From Phycisphaerae bacterium (GTDB lineage Bacteria > Planctomycetota > Phycisphaerae > Sedimentisphaerales > SM23-30), in the NCBI GenBank assembly GCA_021736565.1, contig JAIPFO010000202.1, positions 1 through 6,968 of the forward strand: a stretch of DNA of 6,968 nt. The letters run 5' to 3'. Both the position numbers and the translations under genes were made by a program. Positions 1 to 5,255 of the stretch are shown in pieces. A model generated the notes under the pieces. It was not told where the DNA came from, did no database searches, and worked only from the letters and a program-made list of their open reading frames with translations. Each line of letters opens with the position of its first letter. Position 1 is the stretch's first letter.

Positions 1-1179
1 GTCAAAATCCGTTTTCCCCGCCGAGATAATTGAACTGCCCTGATTCTCATTACGCCGCCAGACCGGTATCTTGATCAACCGGGCACTGAGCAGATGCGTC
101 AGCTCAATAGCACTTTCCAGGTCGCCACCGGTGTCATCCATCATGATCACCCCAAAGCCCTGCCCGCTGATGAGGGGGTCGCTATGTAATTGAGCCAGTT
201 TGGCAAATCGCAATTTACGCGAAGCAATCAACATACCAGATGAATAAATATCCAACTTAACAAGATAAAGACCCGCAGATAAGTTTTTCAGATCAAATGT
301 CCGAATCTTAACTTCCCCCTCCACGCCGGTTAACACCCACGCTTCATCACGAATCATCTGTTCATCCGAATCCGTAACCGTCAGTTTCACTTCGTAGTCC
401 AGCGTCCCCACACCCTCAACTTCAACCTGGACCGAGGCCTGTTCGTTACCGTCAAACACATTATAGGGCTTACCCGACCGCAACAAAACCCGCGGCAACT
501 GAAAAACAGCGATGTCATCAAACCAGGCGGCCGCATGGATATTCCGTTGGGTAATACGGTTTTCTTCCTGGTCCTGTTTATTCCATTGGGCCTCCTGAAG
601 GAGCTGAATTCCCACGGTCATAAACCGGGCCTGAGGAAAATTGCCCGGTACATACACCTCCAACCGGGCCCAGCCATCCGGACCATGGTCCGATTCTCTG
701 ACCAACCGGGAAGCGTGTAAACTTCCGGGAATTTCATTTCCCAGGCGATCCGTCAAAACACAAATCATTTGTGCCCGGCATCCCTTGGCTTTTTCCAGGT
801 GAACATAGCCATTGACCTGGGTATCACTGCCGGCCTTCACCCGCAACAGACGCTGCCGCCGGTCATATTCAAAAGCAACACTTCCCCCATCCGGAATCAG
901 CTTAAAACTATACCGCCCGCCATGTTTGTTCAGACTGTCCAACTGACCCCTGGAATAATGCGGAAATCCCGGGCCGATTTTGGTTTTGACCCAGAACATC
1001 GGGAGTTTTTCTGAATGAATGTCCCGTTCTTCAAAATCGAACATCTGCATCACCCGTTGCCCGGTTAATTGAGTTCGGGTCGTATCGGGTGGGTGTGCCA
1101 GGTCATTGACCAGAACGTCAGAACGTCCCATAACGCTTCCCGTTAAGAATACCAACAGAAGAATAGCCGATAAACCCAT
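1..1179 (-). CDS. Secreted protein with jelly-roll, Ig-like and probable barrel domains, N-terminal part
   Basis: The reverse strand is open from the left edge to the start, 393 codons with no stop, so the C-terminus lies outside the window. Residues 1-18 form a signal peptide with a hydrophobic ILLLVFL core, so the product is probably exported. Residues 47 to about 225 look like a beta-sandwich carbohydrate-binding-like domain: it opens with FDFEER (47-52) and closes with WFDDIAVFQLPRV (from 219), a typical last strand of such jelly rolls. Residues about 232-330 resemble an Ig-like domain. From 341 (GFGVIMMDD) to 374 (LIKIPVW) the pattern resembles the first strand and helix of a glycoside-hydrolase TIM barrel, but no catalytic residue is in view. 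I infer a role in polysaccharide binding or degradation, weakly. An in-frame TTG at 1200-1198, 9 nt after a GGA, would add seven residues (MRNCLYN) and give the signal peptide a positive N-region; it is a credible alternative start. It diverges from the coiled-coil gene. Confidence 0.85.
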   Translation of the reverse strand, partial: MGLSAILLLVFLTGSVMGRSDVLVNDLAHPPDTTRTQLTGQRVMQMFDFEERDIHSEKLPMFWVKTKIGPGFPHYSRGQLDSLNKHGGRYSFKLIPDGGSVAFEYDRRQRLLRVKAGSDTQVNGYVHLEKAKGCRAQMICVLTDRLGNEIPGSLHASRLVRESDHGPDGWARLEVYVPGNFPQARFMTVGIQLLQEAQWNKQDQEENRITQRNIHAAAWFDDIAVFQLPRVLLRSGKPYNVFDGNEQASVQVEVEGVGTLDYEVKLTVTDSDEQMIRDEAWVLTGVEGEVKIRTFDLKNLSAGLYLVKLDIYSSGMLIASRKLRFAKLAQLHSDPLISGQGFGVIMMDDTGGDLESAIELTHLLSARLIKIPVWRRNENQGSSIISAGKTDFD

Positions 1180-1200
1180 ATTATATAAACAGTTACGCAA

Positions 1201-1369
1201 TATATCTAGTCCGGATAATTAGTTCCATTTTGTAAAATAATAGCAATGCAGGCCAGGACGCCCGATTAGTATTATCGGCCACAATTAACAATCTCATTGA
1301 GCAGATTATGTTATCAGACCCTGGAATTACAAAATCTGATTAAAAATCAGGTTGTATGATAGAAAATCC
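1201..1369. other. Divergent intergenic region with AT-rich dyads, no gene
   Basis: No coding sequence is supported here. It contains a 5-bp inverted repeat, CCGAT (1262-1266) with ATCGG (1274-1278), and a near-perfect dyad CTGATT/AATCAG (1336-1341 and 1345-1350). The latter extends to 9 bp with one wobble and lies about 20 bp upstream of the rightward -35 box. A related ATCAGA occurs at 1313-1318. These could be operator half-sites. I found no convincing leftward promoter for the secreted-protein gene. Confidence 0.4.
1336..1350. promoter_or_regulatory. Candidate operator dyad upstream of the 1370 promoter
   Basis: CTGATT and AATCAG form a perfect 6-bp inverted repeat around AAA. It sits 19 bp upstream of the -35 hexamer, a usual place for an activator site. 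As RNA it could form a small hairpin, but neither side is followed by a U-tract good enough for termination. The assignment rests on symmetry and position only. Confidence 0.25.
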
Positions 1370-1397
1370 TTGACATATTCGCCAATCATTTTAAAAT
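1370..1397 (+). promoter_or_regulatory. Near-consensus sigma-70 type promoter for the coiled-coil gene
   Basis: A perfect -35 box TTGACA (1370-1375) is separated by 16 bp from TAAAAT (1392-1397), which matches the -10 consensus at five of six positions. Transcription should start near 1404, about 255 nt upstream of the TTG start codon at 1659, so the mRNA has an unusually long leader. Confidence 0.65.
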
Positions 1398-1403
1398 AAT
1401 GCA

Positions 1404-1658
1404 ATAGCCTACGTGTGAGAATATAAACACACCTTGGAGACCCCGGCCTTTGAGCCTTGCTATAAATGAACGGACTAGCGAAAAGTGATCCTCTTTTGAT
1501 ATTTTCGTAATAATGTCCACATACCCTTGTGAACCAAACCGTTGATGAAATAACGCCGTTAATTTCATATAATCCCTTATCCCACAAGGGCTTATAGAAG
1601 TTTCCCTAAAACGACTTACCCGGATGGGCATAACCCACCAATTTTAAGGAGTATAGAT
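1404..1658 (+). promoter_or_regulatory. Long structured 5' leader of the coiled-coil gene, candidate cis-regulatory RNA
   Basis: The stretch from the predicted transcription start to the start codon holds several possible stems. GTGTG (1413-1417) pairs with CACAC (1428-1432). GGAC (1472-1475) pairs with GTCC (1515-1518) and encloses CGAAAA (1479-1484) with TTTTCG (1502-1507). CCCTTGTG (1524-1531) pairs exactly with CACAAGGG (1583-1590). Inside that, ATGAAAT (1545-1551) pairs with ATTTCAT (1562-1568), continued by AAC/GTT around a GCC loop with one bulged A. Near the ribosome site, TGGG (1625-1628) can pair with CCCA (1634-1637), or its GGG with CCC (1619-1621), so two states are possible. A competing local hairpin CCCTT (1574-1578) with AAGGG (1586-1590) shares the 3' arm of the long stem. 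I recognise no riboswitch or 6S RNA consensus. A separate small RNA with its own 3' end cannot be excluded. Minus-strand reading frames here have no ribosome site and resemble no protein I know. Confidence 0.4.
1646..1651 (+). promoter_or_regulatory. Ribosome binding site that fixes a TTG start
   Basis: AAGGAG lies 7 nt before TTG at 1659. This is an ideal Shine-Dalgarno sequence and spacing, so the unusual TTG codon is accepted as the true start. Confidence 0.85.
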
Positions 1659-2525
1659 TTGAGTACTCTAACTAAGGTATTTACACTGTTAGTTTCGATT
1701 TTAGCCATTCTGCTTTGTGGCGTGGTAGTTACCTATATTGCCACCAGCGCAGATTATAAAAAATCTTATGAGAAGCAAGTAACCCTCACCGAAGCAGCGA
1801 CCATTGTTGGTGAAACTCATCGGAGCGCTAAAGAAAAATTGGAACTTGAAGCCAGCGAGCATATCAAGAGACTCATTACGGCCAATAAACTTGCCCAGGC
1901 AAAAAATGACGAACAGGCCCGAGAGCTGATCCTGGCAAATAACGAGGCTGCCGAGGCCGTCCGTAATGTCAAAACCGCTCAGAAGACGATGGAAACCTTG
2001 ACTACGGCGCTTAGGCAACTTCAGGAGAGTCAGGCCAACCTATTCGCGACCAACATCAAGTACCTGAACGAAAAGCTGGATGCCCAAAAGAAAGAAGAGC
2101 AAAAATCATTACGATTAAACAGTGAAATCGTCAAGACCCAGCAGCTGGATACCACTCGAAAACGCTTGACGGAACAGGTAGCGAGACTTGAAAGTGATAT
2201 TGAAAAACTCAACGTCAAACTGGCTTCTGTCAATATGACTTCAAGCGAAATGATCAATACCAAAGTCGTGACAATGACCGAACCGGTACCCGCAGGCGTT
2301 CCGATTCGGGGTGAGATTATTGATGTCGCCGACGACCTGGCCGCTATTTCAGTTGGAAGTTCTTCTGGCGTTCGTGAAGGGATGCGATTCTGGATCGAAC
2401 GAGGTGGGAAATTCCTTGGTAATCTCAAGGTCAACCGCGTCGAAGCGGGCGAGGCCGTTGGGCAACTGATCAATCTTCAGGGCGTTATCGTCAAAGGCGA
2501 TGTCGTCACTACCGGTTTTGAATGA
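1659..2525 (+). CDS. Membrane-anchored coiled-coil protein with C-terminal beta domain
   Basis: This 288-residue protein starts at TTG, supported by AAGGAG 7 nt upstream. Residues 8-29 form one transmembrane helix or uncleaved signal anchor. Residues about 35-190 are charged, rich in Glu, Lys, Gln, Ala and Leu, and nearly free of Pro and Gly, as expected for a long coiled coil. Residues about 213-288 form a compact, Gly- and Val-rich domain: RGEIIDV, then SVGSSSGVREGMRF, then a repeated turn pattern ending in GDVVTTGFE. This C-terminal pattern recalls small beta-barrel domains such as those of FlgT or MreC, so the overall plan (anchor, coiled coil, beta domain) is MreC-like. I do not claim orthology, because the length and motifs are not diagnostic. 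It probably extends into the periplasm and acts as a scaffold or envelope spacer. It is followed 151 nt later by a 57-residue membrane protein on the same strand, possibly a partner. Its long leader suggests post-transcriptional control. Confidence 0.85.
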   Translation: MSTLTKVFTLLVSILAILLCGVVVTYIATSADYKKSYEKQVTLTEAATIVGETHRSAKEKLELEASEHIKRLITANKLAQAKNDEQARELILANNEAAEAVRNVKTAQKTMETLTTALRQLQESQANLFATNIKYLNEKLDAQKKEEQKSLRLNSEIVKTQQLDTTRKRLTEQVARLESDIEKLNVKLASVNMTSSEMINTKVVTMTEPVPAGVPIRGEIIDVADDLAAISVGSSSGVREGMRFWIERGGKFLGNLKVNRVEAGEAVGQLINLQGVIVKGDVVTTGFE

Positions 2526-2532
2526 GCGGAAT

Positions 2533-2551
2533 ACAGGATTTGTCCTGTTTT
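2533..2551 (+). terminator. Weak intrinsic terminator after the coiled-coil gene
   Basis: ACAGGA (2533-2538) and TCCTGT (2543-2548) form a 6-bp stem with a TTTG loop, followed by a run of four T's (2548-2551). It begins 7 nt after the stop codon. A second small stem, TGATG/CATCA (2551-2555 and 2560-2564), follows at once. The short U-tract suggests partial readthrough into the next gene. Confidence 0.4.
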
Positions 2552-2619
2552 GATGTCAGCATCATATGTGTTTTGATACCACGCCTCTGGCTTGTATTTG
2601 ATGCTTTTAATCGTTAATA

Positions 2620-2650
2620 TTGACTTTGGATGCAATTATTGAATTGTAAT
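2620..2650 (+). promoter_or_regulatory. Possible weak promoter for the 57-residue membrane protein
   Basis: TTGACT (2620-2625) and TGTAAT (2645-2650) resemble -35 and -10 boxes, but the 19-bp spacer is longer than optimal. If used, it would allow expression of the small gene independently of the coiled-coil gene upstream. Confidence 0.25.
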
Positions 2651-2676
2651 CATTAACCATAAAATCAGGGCAACTC

Positions 2677-2850
2677 ATGGCAAAAAAAGCTGATAACACA
2701 AAGAAAAAAAGAATTCCCACCAGTGAGAGCGATGTTTTTACCGCATTACTGGGCTTGGCCTTCATTACCCTGGTCGGAACCATCGGGTATGTCTGCTGGA
2801 GTAGTATGCAGGTGTTCGGCACATATTTGAATACCGATATATTGTTCTAG
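2677..2850 (+). CDS. 57-residue single-span membrane protein, function unknown
   Basis: The ATG follows an AGGG at 2667-2670 with a 6-nt spacer, and the frame ends at TAG. Residues 3-12 are strongly basic (KKADNTKKKR). Residues about 20-41 form one hydrophobic segment (FTALLGLAFITLVGTIGYVC), and a short tail of 16 residues follows. The positive-inside rule places the N-terminus in the cytoplasm. There are no catalytic motifs and I do not recognise a named family. It sits 151 nt after the coiled-coil membrane protein on the same strand and before a strong terminator, so the two may be coexpressed and act together in the envelope. Codon use and ribosome site favour this reading over the longer minus-strand frames that overlap it, whose hydrophobic stretches are mirror images of this one. 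Confidence 0.7.
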   Translation: MAKKADNTKKKRIPTSESDVFTALLGLAFITLVGTIGYVCWSSMQVFGTYLNTDILF

Positions 2851-2949
2851 GCTTATCTTGATACGGTGATTTTGCCCTCTGGCTTGTTCTTTCTCGCAGA
2901 CCTTTTGACAAAGTCCCCATGACATAACCATAAAATAATGACCGTAAAG

Positions 2950-2983
2950 ACCCTCATTGAAATATTTTCAGTGGGGTTTTTTT
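2950..2983 (+). terminator. Strong intrinsic terminator
   Basis: Bases 2950-2962 pair with 2966-2977 to give a 12-bp stem with one bulged C (2955), a TAT loop and two G-T wobbles, followed directly by seven T's (2977-2983). It ends the transcript of the coiled-coil and small membrane genes and insulates rpe. Confidence 0.8.
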
Positions 2984-3010
2984 GTGTTTAACGCTTAATA
3001 ATCATCGGAT

Positions 3011-3055
3011 TTGGACGGTTTTGGACTTTTGACGCAGAAGTCACGATTAAAAGTC
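3011..3055. repeat. Helically phased TTGGAC repeats and alternative inverted repeats upstream of rpe
   Basis: TTGGAC occurs at 3011-3016 and again exactly 10 bp later at 3021-3026; a related TTGACG follows at 3029-3034. The second copy overlaps GACTTTT (3024-3030), which can pair with AAAAGTC (3049-3055) or, over 5 bp, with AAGTC (3038-3042). The 10-bp period puts the copies on one face of the helix, as in many regulator sites. The meaning is inferred. Confidence 0.3.
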
Positions 3056-3146
3056 AACGGCATAAGCATGACCGAAGCCTGCGTTGAACATCTTTACGAA
3101 AGATTTTGAGATACGGATTTTATTTTTTTATTCAGACGCCCTAATT

Positions 3147-3151
3147 GAGGA
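3147..3151 (+). promoter_or_regulatory. Ribosome binding site that decides the rpe start
   Basis: GAGGA lies 7 nt before TTG at 3159 and 10 nt before ATG at 3162. It supports initiation at one of these adjacent codons rather than at the TTG at 3084. Confidence 0.65.
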
Positions 3152-3161
3152 TTTACATTTG

Positions 3162-3830
3162 ATGCGAAAATTACCACCAACCGGAACGATCGAAATAGCT
3201 CCTTCAATTTTAAGTGCCGATTTTAACACGCTGGGAGACCACATCCAGAATGTTGCCGCTTCAATTAATATATTACACCTGGACATAATGGATGGCCATT
3301 TTGTACCTAATATCTCCTTTGGCCCGGTGATCATAAAAAAAATTCGCCCCCATTTCGACCTGTTTTTCGACGCCCATCTAATGATAACAGACCCGCGTAA
3401 GTACGCGCCCGAGTTTGCCAAAGCCGGGGCGGATGGTATTACATTTCATATTGAAGCAGTTGATGATCCGAAAGAAATGATAAAAATACTCCGAGATCTG
3501 GGTGTATCGGTAGGAATTTCATTAAAACCCAAGACGCCCGTTGAAACGCTGGAACCGATTATCGCTGATGTCGATATGGTTTTACAGATGACGGTAGAGC
3601 CAGGATTTGGCGGCCAGAAATTCATGGCCGATAGCCCCCAGCGGTGCCAGGCAATTCGTAAAATGCTACGAAACGACCAGCGACTCCAGGTCGATGGCGG
3701 AATTCACACTAAAACCGCACCGATTATTACCCAGGCAGGCGCCGATACCCTGGTCGCTGGAAGTGCCATTTTTGGCCAACCTGACCCGGCCGCCGAAATC
3801 GCGGCACTCATCAAGAACTGTTTAAAATAG
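3162..3830 (+). CDS. rpe: Ribulose-phosphate 3-epimerase
   Basis: Rpe interconverts D-ribulose 5-phosphate and D-xylulose 5-phosphate in the cytosolic pentose phosphate pathway. The 222-residue product, usual for the family, is a complete TIM barrel. Visible signatures are APSILSADF (13-21), the metal and catalytic strand HLDIMDGHFVPN (39-50) with His39 and Asp41, DAHLMI (70-75) with His72, LQMTVEPGFGGQKF (141-154), and LQVDGGIH (175-182) with the second catalytic Asp178. The phosphate-binding end is VAGSAIFG (198-205). The ATG was chosen because GAGGA lies upstream and because epimerases begin only a few residues before the IAPSIL strand. The frame can be extended to TTG at 3084, but those 26 residues (including RILFFYSDAL) are not family-like and the TTG lacks a ribosome site. 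TTG at 3159 is an equally possible start, one residue longer. The gene stands alone, after a strong terminator and convergent with the FHA gene. Confidence 0.95.
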   Translation: MRKLPPTGTIEIAPSILSADFNTLGDHIQNVAASINILHLDIMDGHFVPNISFGPVIIKKIRPHFDLFFDAHLMITDPRKYAPEFAKAGADGITFHIEAVDDPKEMIKILRDLGVSVGISLKPKTPVETLEPIIADVDMVLQMTVEPGFGGQKFMADSPQRCQAIRKMLRNDQRLQVDGGIHTKTAPIITQAGADTLVAGSAIFGQPDPAAEIAALIKNCLK

Positions 3831-3926
3831 ACGCCAGCGATATCTGATTTCTTAAGCCTGCTTTTCACACCTTAAAGGGCGTTTTATTCACGAAAAACAC
3901 TTTTAACCCGGGAGGCAACATTAGAA
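3831..3926. other. Convergent intergenic region, no clear terminator
   Basis: The stop codons of rpe and the FHA gene face each other here. A weak AT-rich fold of the minus strand is possible (GTGTTTT with AAAACGC), but it lacks a U-tract. The region includes one copy of a possible diverged dispersed repeat (about 3862-3904). Confidence 0.3.
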
Positions 3927-4382
3927 TCAGTCGTCCGGGTCAAGTCCCAATTCCGCCAGAATATCGGCGCCAAGTACATCGCTTTCTGAAGCAGACTGGT
4001 TGTTTCCTTTTTTTACAGGAGCATGTGAGGACGACGAATCAGAGCCAACATGTTCGGACGACTTGGCAGGAGGGGTGATCGTAACCGGTTGACCATCAAC
4101 TTGAACAACAAATTGGATCGGACCGACTTTAATGACATCACCGGGGTTCAATTCAACCTTATCGACGCGTTCCTCATTAACATATGTCCCATTGGGCGTA
4201 CCAAGGTCCTGTATAAAAAGAGCCTGACCATTATGAACAACACGACAGTGTTGTCGGGAAACGAGCACATCAGGAACCTGAATATCACAATCAGGCCGAC
4301 GCCCAATGATAAGAGTACCAGTCCCCACTGGAATAGTTTTTTGATGATTATTCTTATTAAAATACACCAGTACTACTGCCAT
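3927..4382 (-). CDS. Small FHA-domain protein
   Basis: This 151-residue protein is a forkhead-associated domain plus a tail. FHA domains bind phosphothreonine peptides and often report Ser/Thr kinase activity. The diagnostic residues are present: GRRPDCDI (27-34) with Gly27 and Arg28, VSRQHC (41-46) with Ser42, Arg43 and His45, and LGTPNGTYVN (60-69) with Asn64 and Gly65. The beta sandwich spans about 1-97. Residues 105-135 are low complexity, rich in Ser and His, and 136-151 form an acidic amphipathic end (DILAELGLDPDD). There is no signal peptide or membrane segment, so it should be cytosolic. The start is backed by GAGGA 6 nt upstream. It lies 123 nt downstream of the lipoprotein gene on the same strand with no clear terminator between, so both are probably cotranscribed. 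No kinase or phosphatase is in the window, so the partner is unknown. Confidence 0.9.
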   Translation of the reverse strand: MAVVLVYFNKNNHQKTIPVGTGTLIIGRRPDCDIQVPDVLVSRQHCRVVHNGQALFIQDLGTPNGTYVNEERVDKVELNPGDVIKVGPIQFVVQVDGQPVTITPPAKSSEHVGSDSSSSHAPVKKGNNQSASESDVLGADILAELGLDPDD

Positions 4383-4505
4383 CGATAATCCTCATAAGCT
4401 CCAATGTGAAAACTGATGGACGCATCTAGAGTCGAATTAAAACGTAAAAACGACGATTCAACACAAGATTCATGGTTTCAAGATAATCATAATGCCGGCG
4501 TAACC

Positions 4506-4886
4506 CTACCAGCCTCCCGTTGAATCATTGGGATCTGTTGTATTGGTACTTTCGGGAGTGCTCAAATTTTCTCCGCCAAAAGGACCGACTGAATTGGGAT
4601 CGTTGGGGAGGCCGCCCGATGGATTCACACCCATCGTTTCATTTGCTGAATAATCCACTACCTTTTCGGTACTGACATGGGCCAGTGGATCCCATTTATC
4701 CGCCTGGACAATTCGAGTCGCCAGGTCAATATCCATCTTCTGGTGTGCCCGAACGGATACACCGTCAATGGCACCATCAAAAGAAGATGTGCTTTCTTCG
4801 ATCTTTTTTTTCTTGCACGAGCTTAGGGAGGCTGCAACCACCATAAGGGCTATAAGACTTATTACAAGTGTGATTCTTTTATTCAT
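4506..4886 (-). CDS. Small lipoprotein with low-complexity tail
   Basis: This 126-residue product has a standard lipoprotein signal: basic MNKR, hydrophobic residues 5-19, and a lipobox LSSC with the lipidated Cys24. Four lysines follow directly. Residues about 36-80 (for example VSVRAHQKMDIDLATRIV) may form a small ordered part. Residues 85-126 are rich in Asn, Pro, Gly, Ser, Thr and Asp and end in STGGW, so they are probably disordered. I know no function for it. The ATG is preceded by AAGGTG about 5 nt upstream. A strong promoter lies 77 nt upstream of the start, and the FHA gene follows. The pair may link an envelope protein with phospho-signalling, but this is inferred from adjacency only. 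Confidence 0.85.
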   Translation of the reverse strand: MNKRITLVISLIALMVVAASLSSCKKKKIEESTSSFDGAIDGVSVRAHQKMDIDLATRIVQADKWDPLAHVSTEKVVDYSANETMGVNPSGGLPNDPNSVGPFGGENLSTPESTNTTDPNDSTGGW

Positions 4887-4962
4887 TGTAACACCTTGTT
4901 ATTAAATAGATTACGTCATCAGTCTTCTTGTTATTATTCCTTCAATACTCTCTACTTATGTA

Positions 4963-4991
4963 ATTGTACCACAAAACCCCCCTCAGGTCAA
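4963..4991 (-). promoter_or_regulatory. Strong promoter for the lipoprotein-FHA pair
   Basis: Read on the minus strand, TTGACC (4991-4986) and TACAAT (4968-4963) are separated by exactly 17 bp. Each differs from consensus at one position. Transcription would start near 4956, giving a leader of about 70 nt before the lipoprotein ATG. The spacer contains six consecutive G's. Confidence 0.7.
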
Positions 4992-5207
4992 AAGTCGTTT
5001 TTATAAAATTACCGCCGTTCTCTCAACCTTACCTGACAGAGTCAATTCTGGAAATTTATCTAAACGGCCAATCCTTCACCCCATCGCCATAAATATTCCA
5101 TAAACCCATTTTTAGCGACTTAAAGGCCGTTTTCCAAATCGTAAAACCACTTCTGACGTGTACATCAGCATTATGTTATGGCATATATTTCCATTCCAGA
5201 AAGTTTC
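4992..5207. other. Divergent intergenic region upstream of the helicase, no gene
   Basis: I find no supported gene. Sequence features are an 8-bp inverted repeat AAACGGCC (5062-5069) with GGCCGTTT (5125-5132), an imperfect dyad at 5153-5168 (CTGA...TCAG, 12 of 16 positions symmetrical), and the second copy of a possible dispersed repeat (about 5109-5152). All lie upstream of the helicase promoter and could be regulatory. Confidence 0.3.
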
Positions 5208-5239
5208 TTGTATCTTTTTCGACCCCGCTTCTGTATAAT
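5208..5239 (+). promoter_or_regulatory. Candidate helicase promoter
   Basis: A perfect -10 box TATAAT (5234-5239) is preceded directly by TG. The best -35 candidate is TTGTAT (5208-5213) at a long 20-bp spacing, so this promoter may depend on its -10 region or on an activator. Transcription would start near 5246, leaving a leader of about 120 nt. Confidence 0.45.
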
Positions 5240-5255
5240 TGGCGGAATTGAATCC

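Larger units (their letters stand above)
2851..3158. other. Intergenic region between the small membrane gene and rpe
   Basis: I see no gene. The left part holds a trailer and the intrinsic terminator at 2950-2983. A TTGACA at 2905-2910 precedes TAAAAT at 2931-2936, but the 20-bp spacer and the terminator just downstream make it an unlikely promoter for rpe. The right part has short phased repeats (3011-3033) and overlapping inverted repeats (3024-3055), described separately. I could not find a convincing -10/-35 pair for rpe. Confidence 0.4.

Noticed and set aside
535..1014. Plus-strand frames at 535-720 and 769-1014
   Set aside because: They are antisense shadows of the uninterrupted minus-strand secreted-protein gene.
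1466..1510. Short plus-strand frame of 14 codons in the leader (MNGLAKSDPLLIFS), as a possible leader peptide
   Set aside because: There is no Shine-Dalgarno site at useful spacing and no run of regulatory codons; short frames like this are expected by chance.
1404..1600. 6S RNA
   Set aside because: The ends can be drawn together weakly (1404-1409 with 1589-1595), but stronger local stems compete and I see no convincing central bubble. Left as an alternative within the leader entry.
1386..1631. Minus-strand reading frames of 81 and 86 codons in the leader region (1386-1631, 1327-1587)
   Set aside because: They have no ribosome site and no recognisable protein pattern, and they overlap a plus-strand promoter and structured leader.
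2607..2931. Minus-strand frames with hydrophobic stretches (2607-2822, 2746-2931)
   Set aside because: The hydrophobic segment mirrors the plus-strand 57-residue protein, which has a good ribosome site and a coherent basic-plus-membrane layout.
2905..2936. Promoter with TTGACA at 2905 and TAAAAT at 2931
   Set aside because: The spacer is 20 bp and the strong terminator at 2950-2983 would stop the transcript after about 40 nt.
3874..3904. Intrinsic terminator between rpe and the FHA gene
   Set aside because: The only fold is AT-rich with a loop of about eight bases, and no T-tract follows on either strand.
2722..3990. Shared SESDV string in the small membrane protein and in the tail of the FHA protein
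   Set aside because: Five residues in unrelated contexts; most likely coincidence.
4050..4388. 112-codon plus-strand frame opposite the FHA gene
   Set aside because: It is antisense to a protein with all FHA signature residues and resembles no known protein.
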